Shown here: positions 1 through 5,677 of the stretch, piece by piece
How the letters are laid out: each line of letters starts with the position of its first letter
How positions within the stretch are numbered: the stretch's first letter is position 1
Assembly (NCBI GenBank): GCA_050050175.1
Contig: JASFUT010000124.1
Span: 1 to 8,992 of the forward strand
Length of the DNA stretch: 8,992 bases
Direction: 5' to 3'
Source of the DNA: CAVQCX01 sp050050175
Lineage (GTDB): Bacteria > Pseudomonadota > Gammaproteobacteria > Chromatiales > Chromatiaceae
Program-made: the position numbers and the translations under genes
Notes under the pieces: generated by a model
The model's database searches: none
What the model saw: only the letters and a program-made list of their open reading frames with translations
What the model was told of the DNA's origin: nothing

Positions 1-1164
1 AAGGGGCTGTTCACCCTGGAGGACGTCAAGGCCCATACGAAGGCGTCGGCCTCCTGCGGATCGTGCACCGGTCTGGTGGAACAGATCCTGTCGGCGACGC
101 TCGGCAGCGACTACCAGACACCGGAGGCCAAGCCCCTGTGCCGATGCACCGACCACACCCACGACCAGGTGCGCGAGGCGGTGCGCGAGCGGCACCTGAC
201 CAGCGTCCGCGCCGTGCTCGACGCTCTGGACTGGCGCACGCCGGACGGCTGTCATGTCTGCCGCCCTGCGGTCAATTACTACCTCATCGCCGCCTGGCCC
301 CGGGAGGCGATGGACGATCCCCAGTCGCGCTTCGTCAACGAGCGCGTGCACGGCAACATCCAGAAGGACGGGACCTTCTCGGTGATCCCGCGGATCTGGG
401 GCGGGCGGACCACGCCGGATCAGCTGCGGGCCATCGCCGACGCCGCCGAGCGCTTCGACGTGGGTGAGGTCAACATCACCGGCGGACAGCGCATCAATAT
501 GCTCGGCGTGCGCAAGCAGGACCTGCCGGCCATGTGGGACTTTCTGGGCGAGCGCGGTCTGGTCTCCGGACACGCCTACGGCAAGGCCCTGCGCACGGTG
601 AAGACCTGCGTGGGGTCCACCTGGTGTCGGTTCGGTGTCCAGGACTCCACGCAGATGGGCATAGATCTGGAGCGGCTCACCTGGGGCTCGTGGATGCCGC
701 ACAAGTTCAAGATGGCCGTCTCCGGCTGCCCGCGCAACTGCGCCGAGGCCACCATCAAGGACTTCGGGGTGGTGGCCATCGACTCCGGCTGGGAGCTGCA
801 CGTCGGGGGAAACGGGGGCGTCAAGGTGCGGGCAACGGACATGCTCTGCCGGGTGGAGACGCCCGAGGAGGTCAAGGAGTACTGCACCGCCTTCATCCAG
901 CTCTACCGGGAGGAGGCCCGCTACCTGGAGCGCACCGCCCCCTGGGTGGAGCGCGTGGGCCTGGACTACGTGCGCCGCCGGGTGGTCGAGGACGCCGCCG
1001 GCCGAAAGGCCCTGTCCGGGCGCTTCCTGGAGTCTCAGGCCATCGCCCAGAACGACCCCTGGCGGGAGCGGGCGCGGGGAGGCTCGGCGCATGAGTTCAC
1101 GCCGCTGAAGGACCTGTCCATGGCCCACCCCCTGCCTGCCGTGGGCGGCGAGGCCGTGGGCTGA
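1..1164 (+). CDS. nirB: Assimilatory nitrite reductase [NAD(P)H] large subunit, C-terminal part (5' end outside window)
   Basis: Reading frame 1 is open from the first base to TGA at 1162-1164, giving 387 residues of the C-terminal part of NirB, which reduces nitrite to ammonium in the cytoplasm. The fragment begins inside the first BFD-type [2Fe-2S] domain (CGSC, fragment residues 19-22). A second BFD-like segment follows (CRC at 47-49 and CHVC at 84-87, then RPAVNYYL). Next comes the ferredoxin-like half domain of sulfite/nitrite reductases (about 110-170). The sirohaem/[4Fe-4S] signature is complete: C203-X5-C209 and C243-X3-C247 (SGCPRNC), so the catalytic centre looks functional. The N-terminal FAD/NAD(P)H part would lie upstream. 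The stop overlaps an ATG at 1164, and nirD and nasA follow closely, consistent with one operon. Family assignment is very secure. Sulfite reductase is less likely because of the paired BFD domains and the nirD neighbour. Confidence 0.97.
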   Translation, partial: KGLFTLEDVKAHTKASASCGSCTGLVEQILSATLGSDYQTPEAKPLCRCTDHTHDQVREAVRERHLTSVRAVLDALDWRTPDGCHVCRPAVNYYLIAAWPREAMDDPQSRFVNERVHGNIQKDGTFSVIPRIWGGRTTPDQLRAIADAAERFDVGEVNITGGQRINMLGVRKQDLPAMWDFLGERGLVSGHAYGKALRTVKTCVGSTWCRFGVQDSTQMGIDLERLTWGSWMPHKFKMAVSGCPRNCAEATIKDFGVVAIDSGWELHVGGNGGVKVRATDMLCRVETPEEVKEYCTAFIQLYREEARYLERTAPWVERVGLDYVRRRVVEDAAGRKALSGRFLESQAIAQNDPWRERARGGSAHEFTPLKDLSMAHPLPAVGGEAVG

Positions 1165-1235
1165 TGCGCAGTCGTGGGGAGCCGTCCCCGGGCGCCGCGG
1201 GCATGCCGGCGCGGATCAAGGGCGAGGAGGGGAAT

Positions 1236-1592
1236 ATGAGTGCGGAAGCGGTTGCGGAGTCGAGGACCGAGTGGATCGAGGTGGGCCGGCTGGAGGAGAT
1301 CCCGCCCCTGGGGGCCCGGGTGGTGAGGGCGCCCGGCGGCGACATCGCCGTGTTCCGCAATGCGGAAGACGAGGTGTTCGCCCTTCGCAACCGGTGCCCG
1401 CACAAGGGCGGCCCGCTGTCCGAGGGCATCGTCTACGGCCGCACGGTAGCCTGCCCGCTGCACAACTGGTGCATGTCTCTCGACAGCGGCCGGGCGCTGG
1501 CGCCCGACGAGGGGTGCGCGCCCGCCTACCCCGTGCGCGTGCTCGACGGCCTGGTCTTCCTGGGCCTGACGCCCGCCGGCCCCTGCGGCTGA
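1236..1592 (+). CDS. nirD: Nitrite reductase small subunit, Rieske [2Fe-2S] type
   Basis: A 118-residue protein matching NirD, the small partner of NirB. The Rieske-type binding motif is complete: C54-P-H56 in RNRCPHKGG and C73-P-L-H76 in ACPLHNW. Many enterobacterial NirD proteins have lost these ligands, so this one probably carries a real cluster. The ATG at 1236 is preferred because a strong Shine-Dalgarno, GAGGAGGGG (1224-1232), sits 3-5 nt before it and the homologous part starts soon after (TEWIEVGRL). A longer version could start at the ATG at 1164, which overlaps the nirB stop, but its 24 extra residues are basic and proline/glycine-rich and unlike NirD. The gene lies 71 bp after nirB and 5 bp before nasA, so it is probably co-transcribed with both. 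A generic Rieske ferredoxin is the alternative if context is ignored. Confidence 0.94.
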   Translation: MSAEAVAESRTEWIEVGRLEEIPPLGARVVRAPGGDIAVFRNAEDEVFALRNRCPHKGGPLSEGIVYGRTVACPLHNWCMSLDSGRALAPDEGCAPAYPVRVLDGLVFLGLTPAGPCG

Positions 1593-1597
1593 GCGGC

Positions 1598-4270
1598 GTG
1601 CCTGTGGCCGCGGAGGCGACGAAGACGACCTGCCCCTACTGCGGGGTGGGCTGCGGGCTGGAGGTCCGCGCCGAGCCGGGCGGCCCGGTTACGGTCCGGG
1701 GGGACCCGGATCACCCGGCCAACCGCGGGCGCCTTTGCTCCAAGGGCGCGGCGCTGGCCGAGACCCTCGGGGACGAAGGTCGCCTGCTGTACCCGGAGAT
1801 CGCGGGCCGCCGGGCGAGCTGGGAGGAGGCTGTCGACGCCGTGGCGGGCGGATTCCGCGAGGTGGTCGATCGCCACGGCCCCGCGGCCGTCGCCTTCTAT
1901 GTTTCCGGCCAGCTCCTGACCGAGGACTACTACGTCGCCAACAAGCTGATGAAGGGCTTCATCGGCAGCGGCAACATCGATACCAACTCGCGGCTGTGCA
2001 TGTCCTCGGCGGTCGCCGGCCAGCGGCGCGCGTTCGGCGCCGACACCGTCCCGGGGTGCTACGAGGACCTGGAGCTGGCCGATCTCGTCGTGCTCGTGGG
2101 CTCCAACGCGGCCTGGTGTCATCCGGTCCTGTTCCAGCGCATCCGCGCGGCGCGCCAGGCCCGGCCCGGCATGCGGGTGGTGGTCGTGGATCCGCGCCGC
2201 ACGCAGACCTGCGAGATCGCGGACCTGCACCTTTCGCTGCGGCCCGGGGCCGACGTGGCGCTCTTCAACGGGCTGCTGCGCCACCTCGACCGCGCCGGGC
2301 GGCTGGACTGGCGGTTCCTGGTCAACCACGCCGAGGGGTTCGGCGAGGCGCTGGAGACGGCGCACCGCGAAGCGGGCGATCCGGCGGCGCTCGCGCGACG
2401 GTGCGGCGTGCCCCTGCAGGACCTGGAGCGCTTCTACCGTCTGTTCGCGGACACCGACCGCGTCGTGACGCTCTACTCCCAGGGCGTGAACCAGTGGACC
2501 TGCGGAACGGACAAGGTCAACGCCATCATCAACTGCCACCTCGCCACCGGGCGCATCGGCCTGCCCGGCGCGGGACCCTTCTCGCTGACCGGACAGCCCA
2601 ACGCCATGGGCGGGCGGGAGGTGGGCGGCCTGGCCAACCAGCTCGCGGCCCACATGGGGTTCGAGCCCGAGAGCGTCGCGCGGGTCGGTGGGTTCTGGAA
2701 GGCGCCGCGGATGGCCCGGGCCCCCGGCCTGAAGGCGGTCGACCTTTTCCGTGCGCTGGACGAAGGGCGGATCAGGGCCCTGTGGGTGATGGCGACCAAT
2801 CCGGCGGTGACCCTTCCCGACGCCGACCGCGTGAGGCGAGCGCTGGCGGGCTGCGGACTGCTGGTGGTCTCGGACTGCGTGCGCCGGACCGAAACGGCGG
2901 ACCTGGCCGACGTGCTGCTCCCGGCCGCTGGCTGGGGCGAGAAGGACGGGACCGTCACCAACTCCGAGCGGCGCATCTCGCGCCAGCGCGCCTTCCGCGA
3001 GCCACCGGGGGAGGCCCGTCCGGACTGGTGGATCGTCTCGCGGGTGGCGCAGCGGATGGGCTTCGGCGAGGCCTTCGAGTACGGCTCACCCGCCGCGATC
3101 TTCCGCGAGCACGCCGCCTTGTCCGGGCTGGACAACACCGGGCGGCGGGACTTCGACATCAGCGCACTGGCGGACCTGGACGACGGGGCCTACGCGCGCC
3201 TGCGCCCCGTGCAGTGGCCGGTGCGCGGGACAGGGCAGGCGGGCGTCGCGCGGATGTTCTCGGATCGCCGCTTCTTCCATGCGGAAGGCAAGGCGCGGCT
3301 GGTGCCCGTGACGGGGACCCCGCCCGCCCGGGACCCGGCCGGGCCCTTCCCCCTGGTGCTCAATACCGGGCGGGTGCGCGATCAGTGGCACACCATGACC
3401 CGGACCGGCGGGGTCCCGCGGCTGGCCGCTCACCGGCCGGAGCCCTTCGTGCAGGTCCACCCGGAGGATGCGGGAGCCTGCCGTCTGCTCGAGGGCGGTC
3501 TGGCACGGATCGAGAGCCGCTGGGGATGGATGCTCGCGCGGGTGCACACCGATCCCGGACAGAGGCCGGGCTCGGTGTTCGTCCCCATGCACTGGAGCGA
3601 CCAGTCGGCCCGTCGCGCCCGGGTGGACGCGCTGGTCAACCCGGTGGTCGACCCGATATCGGGTCAGCCGGAGCTCAAGCACACGCCCGTGCGGGTGGAC
3701 GCCTACGTGCCCGCCTGGGAGGCCGTGGTGCTTACACGGGGGTCGATCGACCCCGGTGACGCCGTCTACGCCGTCCGGGTGCCCGGCGAGGGCTTCTGGC
3801 GCTATCACCTTGCAGGGGAGGAGGCCCCGGACTGGTCGGATCGGGCGCGGGGGCTGCTGGCGCCCTCCCCGCGGGGCGACTGGCTGGAGTTCCGCGACCC
3901 CGGGGCGGGCCGGTACCGGGCCGCGTATCTGCTCGACGGGCGCCTGCACGCCTGTCTGTACCTCAGCGAGCGGGGGACCCTGCCGGATCTCGCCTGGGTC
4001 GGCGCGCTGTTCGCCCGCACGCCGTTGGGGGCCGTGGATCGCGCCGGCCTGCTCGCCGGCCGGCCGCCGGGCGGCCGGCGCTGCCAGGGCCGCGCGGTCT
4101 GTGCCTGCTTCAACGTGGATGCCGGACGGATCCGGGCGGCCATCGAGACGCAGGGGCTGGATTCCGTGGAGGCCCTGGGTCGGGCGCTTCAGGCGGGGAC
4201 CAACTGCGGGTCGTGCATACCCGAGCTGGAGGCCATGCTGAGCGACGCGGCGAGGGACCCCGCGGCCTGA
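1598..4270 (+). CDS. nasA: Assimilatory nitrate reductase catalytic subunit (Mo-bisMGD), with C-terminal BFD-type [2Fe-2S] domain
   Basis: About 890 residues, the usual size for NasA, which reduces nitrate to nitrite in the cytoplasm. The N-terminal [4Fe-4S] motif is intact: C12-X2-C15-X3-C19-X27-C47. Cys134 in NSRLCMSSAV matches the molybdenum-ligating cysteine of the NapA/NasA family. Other family landmarks are SQGVNQWTCGTDK, the GQPNAMGGREVGG segment, ADVLLPAAGWGEKDGTVTNSERR and the NTGRVRDQWHTMTRTG segment of the molybdopterin-dinucleotide domain. The C-terminus carries a BFD-like domain (C835-X-C837 and C870-X2-C873), as in Klebsiella-type NasA, probably for electron entry. There is no signal peptide, which fits NasA rather than periplasmic NapA. 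The start is a GTG. 1598 is given here, but GTG 1604 has a weak Shine-Dalgarno-like GAGCGG (1591-1596) at better spacing. Translation is probably coupled to nirD, whose stop is only 5 bp upstream. No nasB-like or nap partner gene is visible. Confidence 0.95.
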   Translation: MPVAAEATKTTCPYCGVGCGLEVRAEPGGPVTVRGDPDHPANRGRLCSKGAALAETLGDEGRLLYPEIAGRRASWEEAVDAVAGGFREVVDRHGPAAVAFYVSGQLLTEDYYVANKLMKGFIGSGNIDTNSRLCMSSAVAGQRRAFGADTVPGCYEDLELADLVVLVGSNAAWCHPVLFQRIRAARQARPGMRVVVVDPRRTQTCEIADLHLSLRPGADVALFNGLLRHLDRAGRLDWRFLVNHAEGFGEALETAHREAGDPAALARRCGVPLQDLERFYRLFADTDRVVTLYSQGVNQWTCGTDKVNAIINCHLATGRIGLPGAGPFSLTGQPNAMGGREVGGLANQLAAHMGFEPESVARVGGFWKAPRMARAPGLKAVDLFRALDEGRIRALWVMATNPAVTLPDADRVRRALAGCGLLVVSDCVRRTETADLADVLLPAAGWGEKDGTVTNSERRISRQRAFREPPGEARPDWWIVSRVAQRMGFGEAFEYGSPAAIFREHAALSGLDNTGRRDFDISALADLDDGAYARLRPVQWPVRGTGQAGVARMFSDRRFFHAEGKARLVPVTGTPPARDPAGPFPLVLNTGRVRDQWHTMTRTGGVPRLAAHRPEPFVQVHPEDAGACRLLEGGLARIESRWGWMLARVHTDPGQRPGSVFVPMHWSDQSARRARVDALVNPVVDPISGQPELKHTPVRVDAYVPAWEAVVLTRGSIDPGDAVYAVRVPGEGFWRYHLAGEEAPDWSDRARGLLAPSPRGDWLEFRDPGAGRYRAAYLLDGRLHACLYLSERGTLPDLAWVGALFARTPLGAVDRAGLLAGRPPGGRRCQGRAVCACFNVDAGRIRAAIETQGLDSVEALGRALQAGTNCGSCIPELEAMLSDAARDPAA
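3650..3665. repeat. 16-bp perfect palindrome inside nasA
   Basis: GACCCGATATCGGGTC reads identically on both strands. It encodes DPISG in the conserved DPxSGQPELK segment of NasA, so the coding constraint explains part of it. A second 16-bp perfect palindrome lies 89 bp away (centre to centre). No function is known. Confidence 0.6.
3739..3754. repeat. 16-bp perfect palindrome inside nasA (second)
   Basis: GGGGTCGATCGACCCC is self-complementary over 16 bp. It codes for RGSIDP in the less conserved linker between the molybdopterin-binding part and the C-terminal region of NasA. It shares the GGGTC/GACCC arms with the palindrome at 3650-3665, in the opposite order. Confidence 0.6.
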
Positions 4271-4301
4271 GCGCGAGGGTGTGCGAAAAGGGGTCAAGCC
4301 A

Positions 4302-4352
4302 GGGCCCTCGGCCCCCATCATGGTGCACCGCGGACACCCGGGGGGAGGGCCC
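4302..4352. repeat. Long imperfect inverted repeat after nasA (possible 3'-end hairpin)
   Basis: The arms GGGCCCTC (4302-4309) plus CCCCC (4312-4316) pair with GGGGGGAGGGCCC (4340-4352), giving 13 bp with a 2-nt GG bulge. The stop codon of nasA is 31 bp upstream. There is no T-tract after it, so it is not a classic intrinsic terminator, but it could stabilise the 3' end of the nir-nas mRNA or assist Rho. The loop holds the palindrome GGTGCACC (4322-4329), which resembles NtrC half-sites and lies about 115-120 bp before the predicted start of the candidate small RNA. Confidence 0.5.
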
Positions 4353-4375
4353 GGCCCCTCTGCCTGGACGGGTTT

Positions 4376-4394
4376 CCCCCATGATTACAGGGGG
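4376..4394. repeat. Short inverted repeat upstream of the sigma-54 promoter
   Basis: CCCCC (4376-4380) and GGGGG (4390-4394) flank a 9-nt spacer, ATGATTACA. There is no T-tract, so a terminator is unlikely. It sits about 22 bp before the -24 element and could be a protein-binding or DNA-bending region, or have no role. Confidence 0.3.
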
Positions 4395-4415
4395 TTGTGC
4401 TAGCCAGATATGACA

Positions 4416-4431
4416 TGGCACGACCATTGCG
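4416..4431 (+). promoter_or_regulatory. Sigma-54 (RpoN) -24/-12 promoter, near-perfect consensus
   Basis: TGGCACGACCATTGCG matches the consensus TGGCACG-N4-TTGCW at all eleven fixed bases; only the final W position differs (G). The invariant GG (4417-4418) and GC (4429-4430) are separated by exactly 10 bp. Transcription would start near 4442. It lies between nasA and an intrinsic terminator, so its immediate product would be a short RNA of about 91 nt, unless it reads through to the gene at 4642. The activator is unknown. NtrC is a natural guess beside nitrate assimilation genes, but the only upstream hint is the weak GGTGCACC at 4322-4329. Confidence 0.8.
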
Positions 4432-4441
4432 TAGTCATACC

Positions 4442-4532
4442 CCGAAGCCTCTGGCTTCATCTCATCTGGCATTCTCCTTGCCACCTCCTGTGAGCTCGCC
4501 CGCTCCACGTCCTCCGGAGCGGGCCTTTTTTT
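4442..4532 (+). ncRNA. Candidate sigma-54-driven small RNA with anti-Shine-Dalgarno loops
   Basis: The ends are predicted from the sigma-54 promoter (start near 4442) and the intrinsic terminator (T-tract ending at 4532). Three stem-loops are visible. Hairpin 1 is GAAGCC/GGCTTC (4444-4449 with 4453-4458, loop TCT). Hairpin 2 is TGGCA/TGCCA (4467-4471 with 4479-4483, loop TTCTCCT). Hairpin 3 is the terminator, with loop ACGTCCTCC. The unpaired stretch after hairpin 2 overlaps CACCTCCT (4482-4489), identical to the anti-Shine-Dalgarno octamer of 16S rRNA. C/U-rich motifs thus appear three times in predicted loops or linkers (CTCCT 4474-4478, CCTCCT 4484-4489, CCTCC 4511-4515). That is how many trans-acting small RNAs block ribosome binding sites. 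I do not recognise a named family. The alternatives are an attenuated 5' leader of the gene at 4642, or simply the 3' end of the nir-nas transcript. Confidence 0.6.
4498..4532 (+). terminator. Strong Rho-independent terminator
   Basis: A perfect 9-bp stem, GCCCGCTCC (4498-4506) with GGAGCGGGC (4516-4524), has a 9-nt loop and is followed one base later by seven Ts (4526-4532). It would end the candidate small RNA and also stop any read-through from nasA. The gene at 4642 begins 110 bp further on. Confidence 0.92.
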
Positions 4533-4544
4533 GCGCGAGCGGGT

Positions 4545-4567
4545 GGCGGCGCCGGCATTGCGCCGCC
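4545..4567. repeat. Inverted repeat in the leader of the gene at 4642
   Basis: GGCGGCGC (4545-4552) and GCGCCGCC (4560-4567) form an 8-bp perfect stem with a 7-nt loop. There is no T-tract. It lies between the terminator and the gene at 4642 and could be an operator or an mRNA leader hairpin. GC-rich background makes chance plausible. Confidence 0.35.
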
Positions 4568-4578
4568 TTCCCGGTGCC

Positions 4579-4596
4579 CGGAAAATGCGGTTTCCG
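4579..4596. repeat. Small hairpin before the gene at 4642
   Basis: CGGAAA (4579-4584) pairs with TTTCCG (4591-4596) around a 6-nt loop. It has A/T-containing arms in GC-rich surroundings. No clear sigma-70 or sigma-54 promoter could be placed between the terminator and the start at 4642, so this may be part of an unrecognised control region. Confidence 0.3.
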
Positions 4597-4641
4597 CCGG
4601 GGGCCCGCGCCCCTCGCTCCGGACTCGCAGAAGGTACGCCG

Positions 4642-5535
4642 ATGCCGGTGAAGGACACCCTGGTCCCCCGCGTGCTCAGGCTCGTTTCCGAGGCGCCCCT
4701 CGTTCTCTGCCTGGGCGCCGCGCTGCTGTGCCCCGGCCCGGCGGGGGCGGCCGGCCGCGCGGACGCCGTGGAGGCCGCCCGCGCCTGGCTGGTGCGGGAC
4801 CTGGACAGGGAGATGGAGGCGGAGGGCCCGCCGGACATGAATCGGGTGGCCTCGCTGGTGTTCACCCTCGCCCGCAACCTGGACCGCTCCGCTGACGGGC
4901 CCACCCGGGAGGCCCTGGAGCGGGTCCGCGACTACCTGGCCGCTCAGGATGCCGCGAAGCTCGACTGCGACACCCTGAGCGACTACTTCATGACCGGTAC
5001 CTTCCTGCGCGAGGCGGGCTACGCGTTCGACCTTGGGGACCTGCCGGAGCGCCTGGCCCACTGCCTGGAGCACGCCTCCGACCTCGCCCTGTTCAATGCC
5101 CTGATCCTGGTGGGGCGCTACGACCTGCCGACCTCGGAGGGCTACCTGGAGGCGGCGGTGCCGAGGGCAGAGGCCGCCCAGCAGCCCAACGGCTCGTTTA
5201 CCCGCAAGGACGGACCCAACGACTTCTACCAGACCACCCATGCGGTGCTCGGCCTCTACTTCACCGGGGGCGATCAGGCGGTCATCGACCGGGGCCACGC
5301 CTACATGCTGCGGCACCTGCCGGACATGGTGCGCATCGGCTTCCTGGACGGTGTGGCCGAGACCCTGATCTTCCTGCGCTGGATGGGGGTGGAGGTGCCC
5401 GGCGAGGGGCGCTACCTGCGCCTCCTGCTCGACCGGGTGCGTCCGGATGGCGGCCTGTGCTTCCGGCAGGAGCCGGGGTGCGAGTCCCACTGGCACGCCA
5501 CCAGCCTGCTCTACGAGCTGCTGCATATGTACTGA
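4642..5535 (+). CDS. Predicted exported all-helical protein, alpha/alpha-toroid-like, function unknown
   Basis: 297 residues with ATG at 4642, preceded by AGAAGG (4629-4634) at 7-nt spacing. The N-terminus looks like a Sec signal peptide: basic residues K4, R10 and R13, a hydrophobic core (about 18-30, APLVLCLGAALLC), and a likely cleavage after A34-G-A36. The mature part appears almost entirely helical. QQPNGSF (180-186), and DGGLCF (269-274) followed by a helix with HATSLLYELL (285-294), resemble the Q-x-x-x-G-x-F/W and GG-containing turns of alpha/alpha-toroid proteins such as terpenoid-cyclase or prenyltransferase-like folds. That resemblance is weak, and I do not recognise the family. 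Possible metal or thiol residues cluster near the C-terminus (C273, C280, H283, H285). In-frame starts at 4531 (TTG) and 4585 (ATG) are rejected because they precede the signal peptide and the former overlaps the terminator. The gene appears monocistronic. It lies between two sigma-54-type promoters, but its own promoter is unclear; read-through from 4416 is possible. Confidence 0.8.
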   Translation: MPVKDTLVPRVLRLVSEAPLVLCLGAALLCPGPAGAAGRADAVEAARAWLVRDLDREMEAEGPPDMNRVASLVFTLARNLDRSADGPTREALERVRDYLAAQDAAKLDCDTLSDYFMTGTFLREAGYAFDLGDLPERLAHCLEHASDLALFNALILVGRYDLPTSEGYLEAAVPRAEAAQQPNGSFTRKDGPNDFYQTTHAVLGLYFTGGDQAVIDRGHAYMLRHLPDMVRIGFLDGVAETLIFLRWMGVEVPGEGRYLRLLLDRVRPDGGLCFRQEPGCESHWHATSLLYELLHMY

Positions 5536-5540
5536 GGCAC

Positions 5541-5555
5541 GCACCGTTCGGGGGC
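5541..5555. promoter_or_regulatory. Possible NtrC-type enhancer site upstream of the ATP-grasp operon
   Basis: GCACC-GTTCG-GGGGC matches the NtrC dyad GCACY-N5-GGTGC at 9 of 10 fixed positions with the right 5-bp spacer. It lies about 133-147 bp before the predicted transcription start near 5688, a usual distance for a sigma-54 enhancer. GC-rich background raises the chance of a false match, and it overlaps the hairpin at 5550-5569. Confidence 0.35.
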
Positions 5556-5569
5556 GCGGCGGCGCCCTC
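5550..5569 (+). repeat. GC-rich hairpin 15 bp after the gene at 4642
   Basis: GGGCGC (5552-5557) pairs with GCGCCC (5562-5567) around GGCG, with two more outer pairs including one G-T. There is no T-tract within reach, so it is at best a weak or Rho-assisted end for the upstream mRNA. No classic terminator is visible between 5536 and 5660. Confidence 0.35.
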
Positions 5570-5649
5570 CGGGACCGCCCCGGCCTCGCGCTGGTGCGCG
5601 CCACCGCCTCGCGCCATCGGAAGATCCCGCTTTCTCAGCAGGTTAGGCG

Positions 5650-5664
5650 CCAATCCTGGATTGG
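5650..5664. promoter_or_regulatory. Perfect 7-1-7 palindrome over the -24 element (candidate operator)
   Basis: CCAATCC-T-GGATTGG is a perfect dyad with A/T-rich arms in otherwise GC-rich DNA. Its right arm covers the GG of the -24 element (5663-5664) of the sigma-54-type promoter. A dimeric regulator bound here would block the polymerase, so repression is the simplest reading. The regulator is not known. Confidence 0.6.
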
Positions 5665-5677
5665 TACGGCCTGTGCT
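5662..5677 (+). promoter_or_regulatory. Sigma-54-type -24/-12 promoter for the ATP-grasp/alpha-E/transglutaminase operon
   Basis: TGGTACGGCCTGTGCT matches TGGCACG-N4-TTGCW at 10 of 12 positions (changes: C to T in the -24 block, first T to G in the -12 block). The key GG (5663-5664) and GC (5675-5676) are 10 bp apart. Transcription would start near 5688, leaving a leader of about 36 nt before the ATG at 5724. A sigma-70 alternative would use TGCTATATG as an extended -10 (5675-5682), but no good -35 lies at the right distance. Confidence 0.6.

Larger units (their letters stand above)
4271..4641. other. 371-bp intergenic region rich in regulatory signals
   Basis: There is no convincing protein gene here. 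The short open frames lack a Shine-Dalgarno, family resemblance or sensible codon use. The stretch holds two inverted repeats just after nasA, a sigma-54-type promoter, a candidate small RNA with its own intrinsic terminator, and two further short hairpins in the leader of the gene at 4642; each is listed separately. Its middle (about 4381-4480) is visibly less GC-rich than the flanking coding DNA, as expected of regulatory DNA. Confidence 0.8.

Noticed and set aside
1164..1235. Longer nirD start at the ATG overlapping the nirB stop
   Set aside because: The 24 extra residues do not look like NirD, while the ATG at 1236 has a strong, well-placed Shine-Dalgarno.
4059..4079. 10-1-10 inverted repeat GCCGGCCGCC/GGCGGCCGGC in nasA
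   Set aside because: It falls in an Arg/Gly/Pro linker made of GGC/CGG/CCG codons, so self-complementarity is expected from composition.
3086..4321. Long open frames on the - strand opposite nasA, and similar ones opposite the other genes
   Set aside because: Shadows of high-GC codon bias; their proteins are low-complexity Arg/Pro/Ala/Gly-rich sequences without domains.
4531..4641. Extended N-terminus (TTG 4531 or ATG 4585) for the exported protein
   Set aside because: 4531 lies in the terminator T-tract and both would put an arginine-rich stretch before the signal peptide; 4642 has a proper Shine-Dalgarno.
4213..4651. Short open frames on the + strand across the nasA-4642 gap (4213-4413 and 4397-4651)
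   Set aside because: No ribosome binding sites, no family resemblance, and they run through the promoter, hairpins and terminator.
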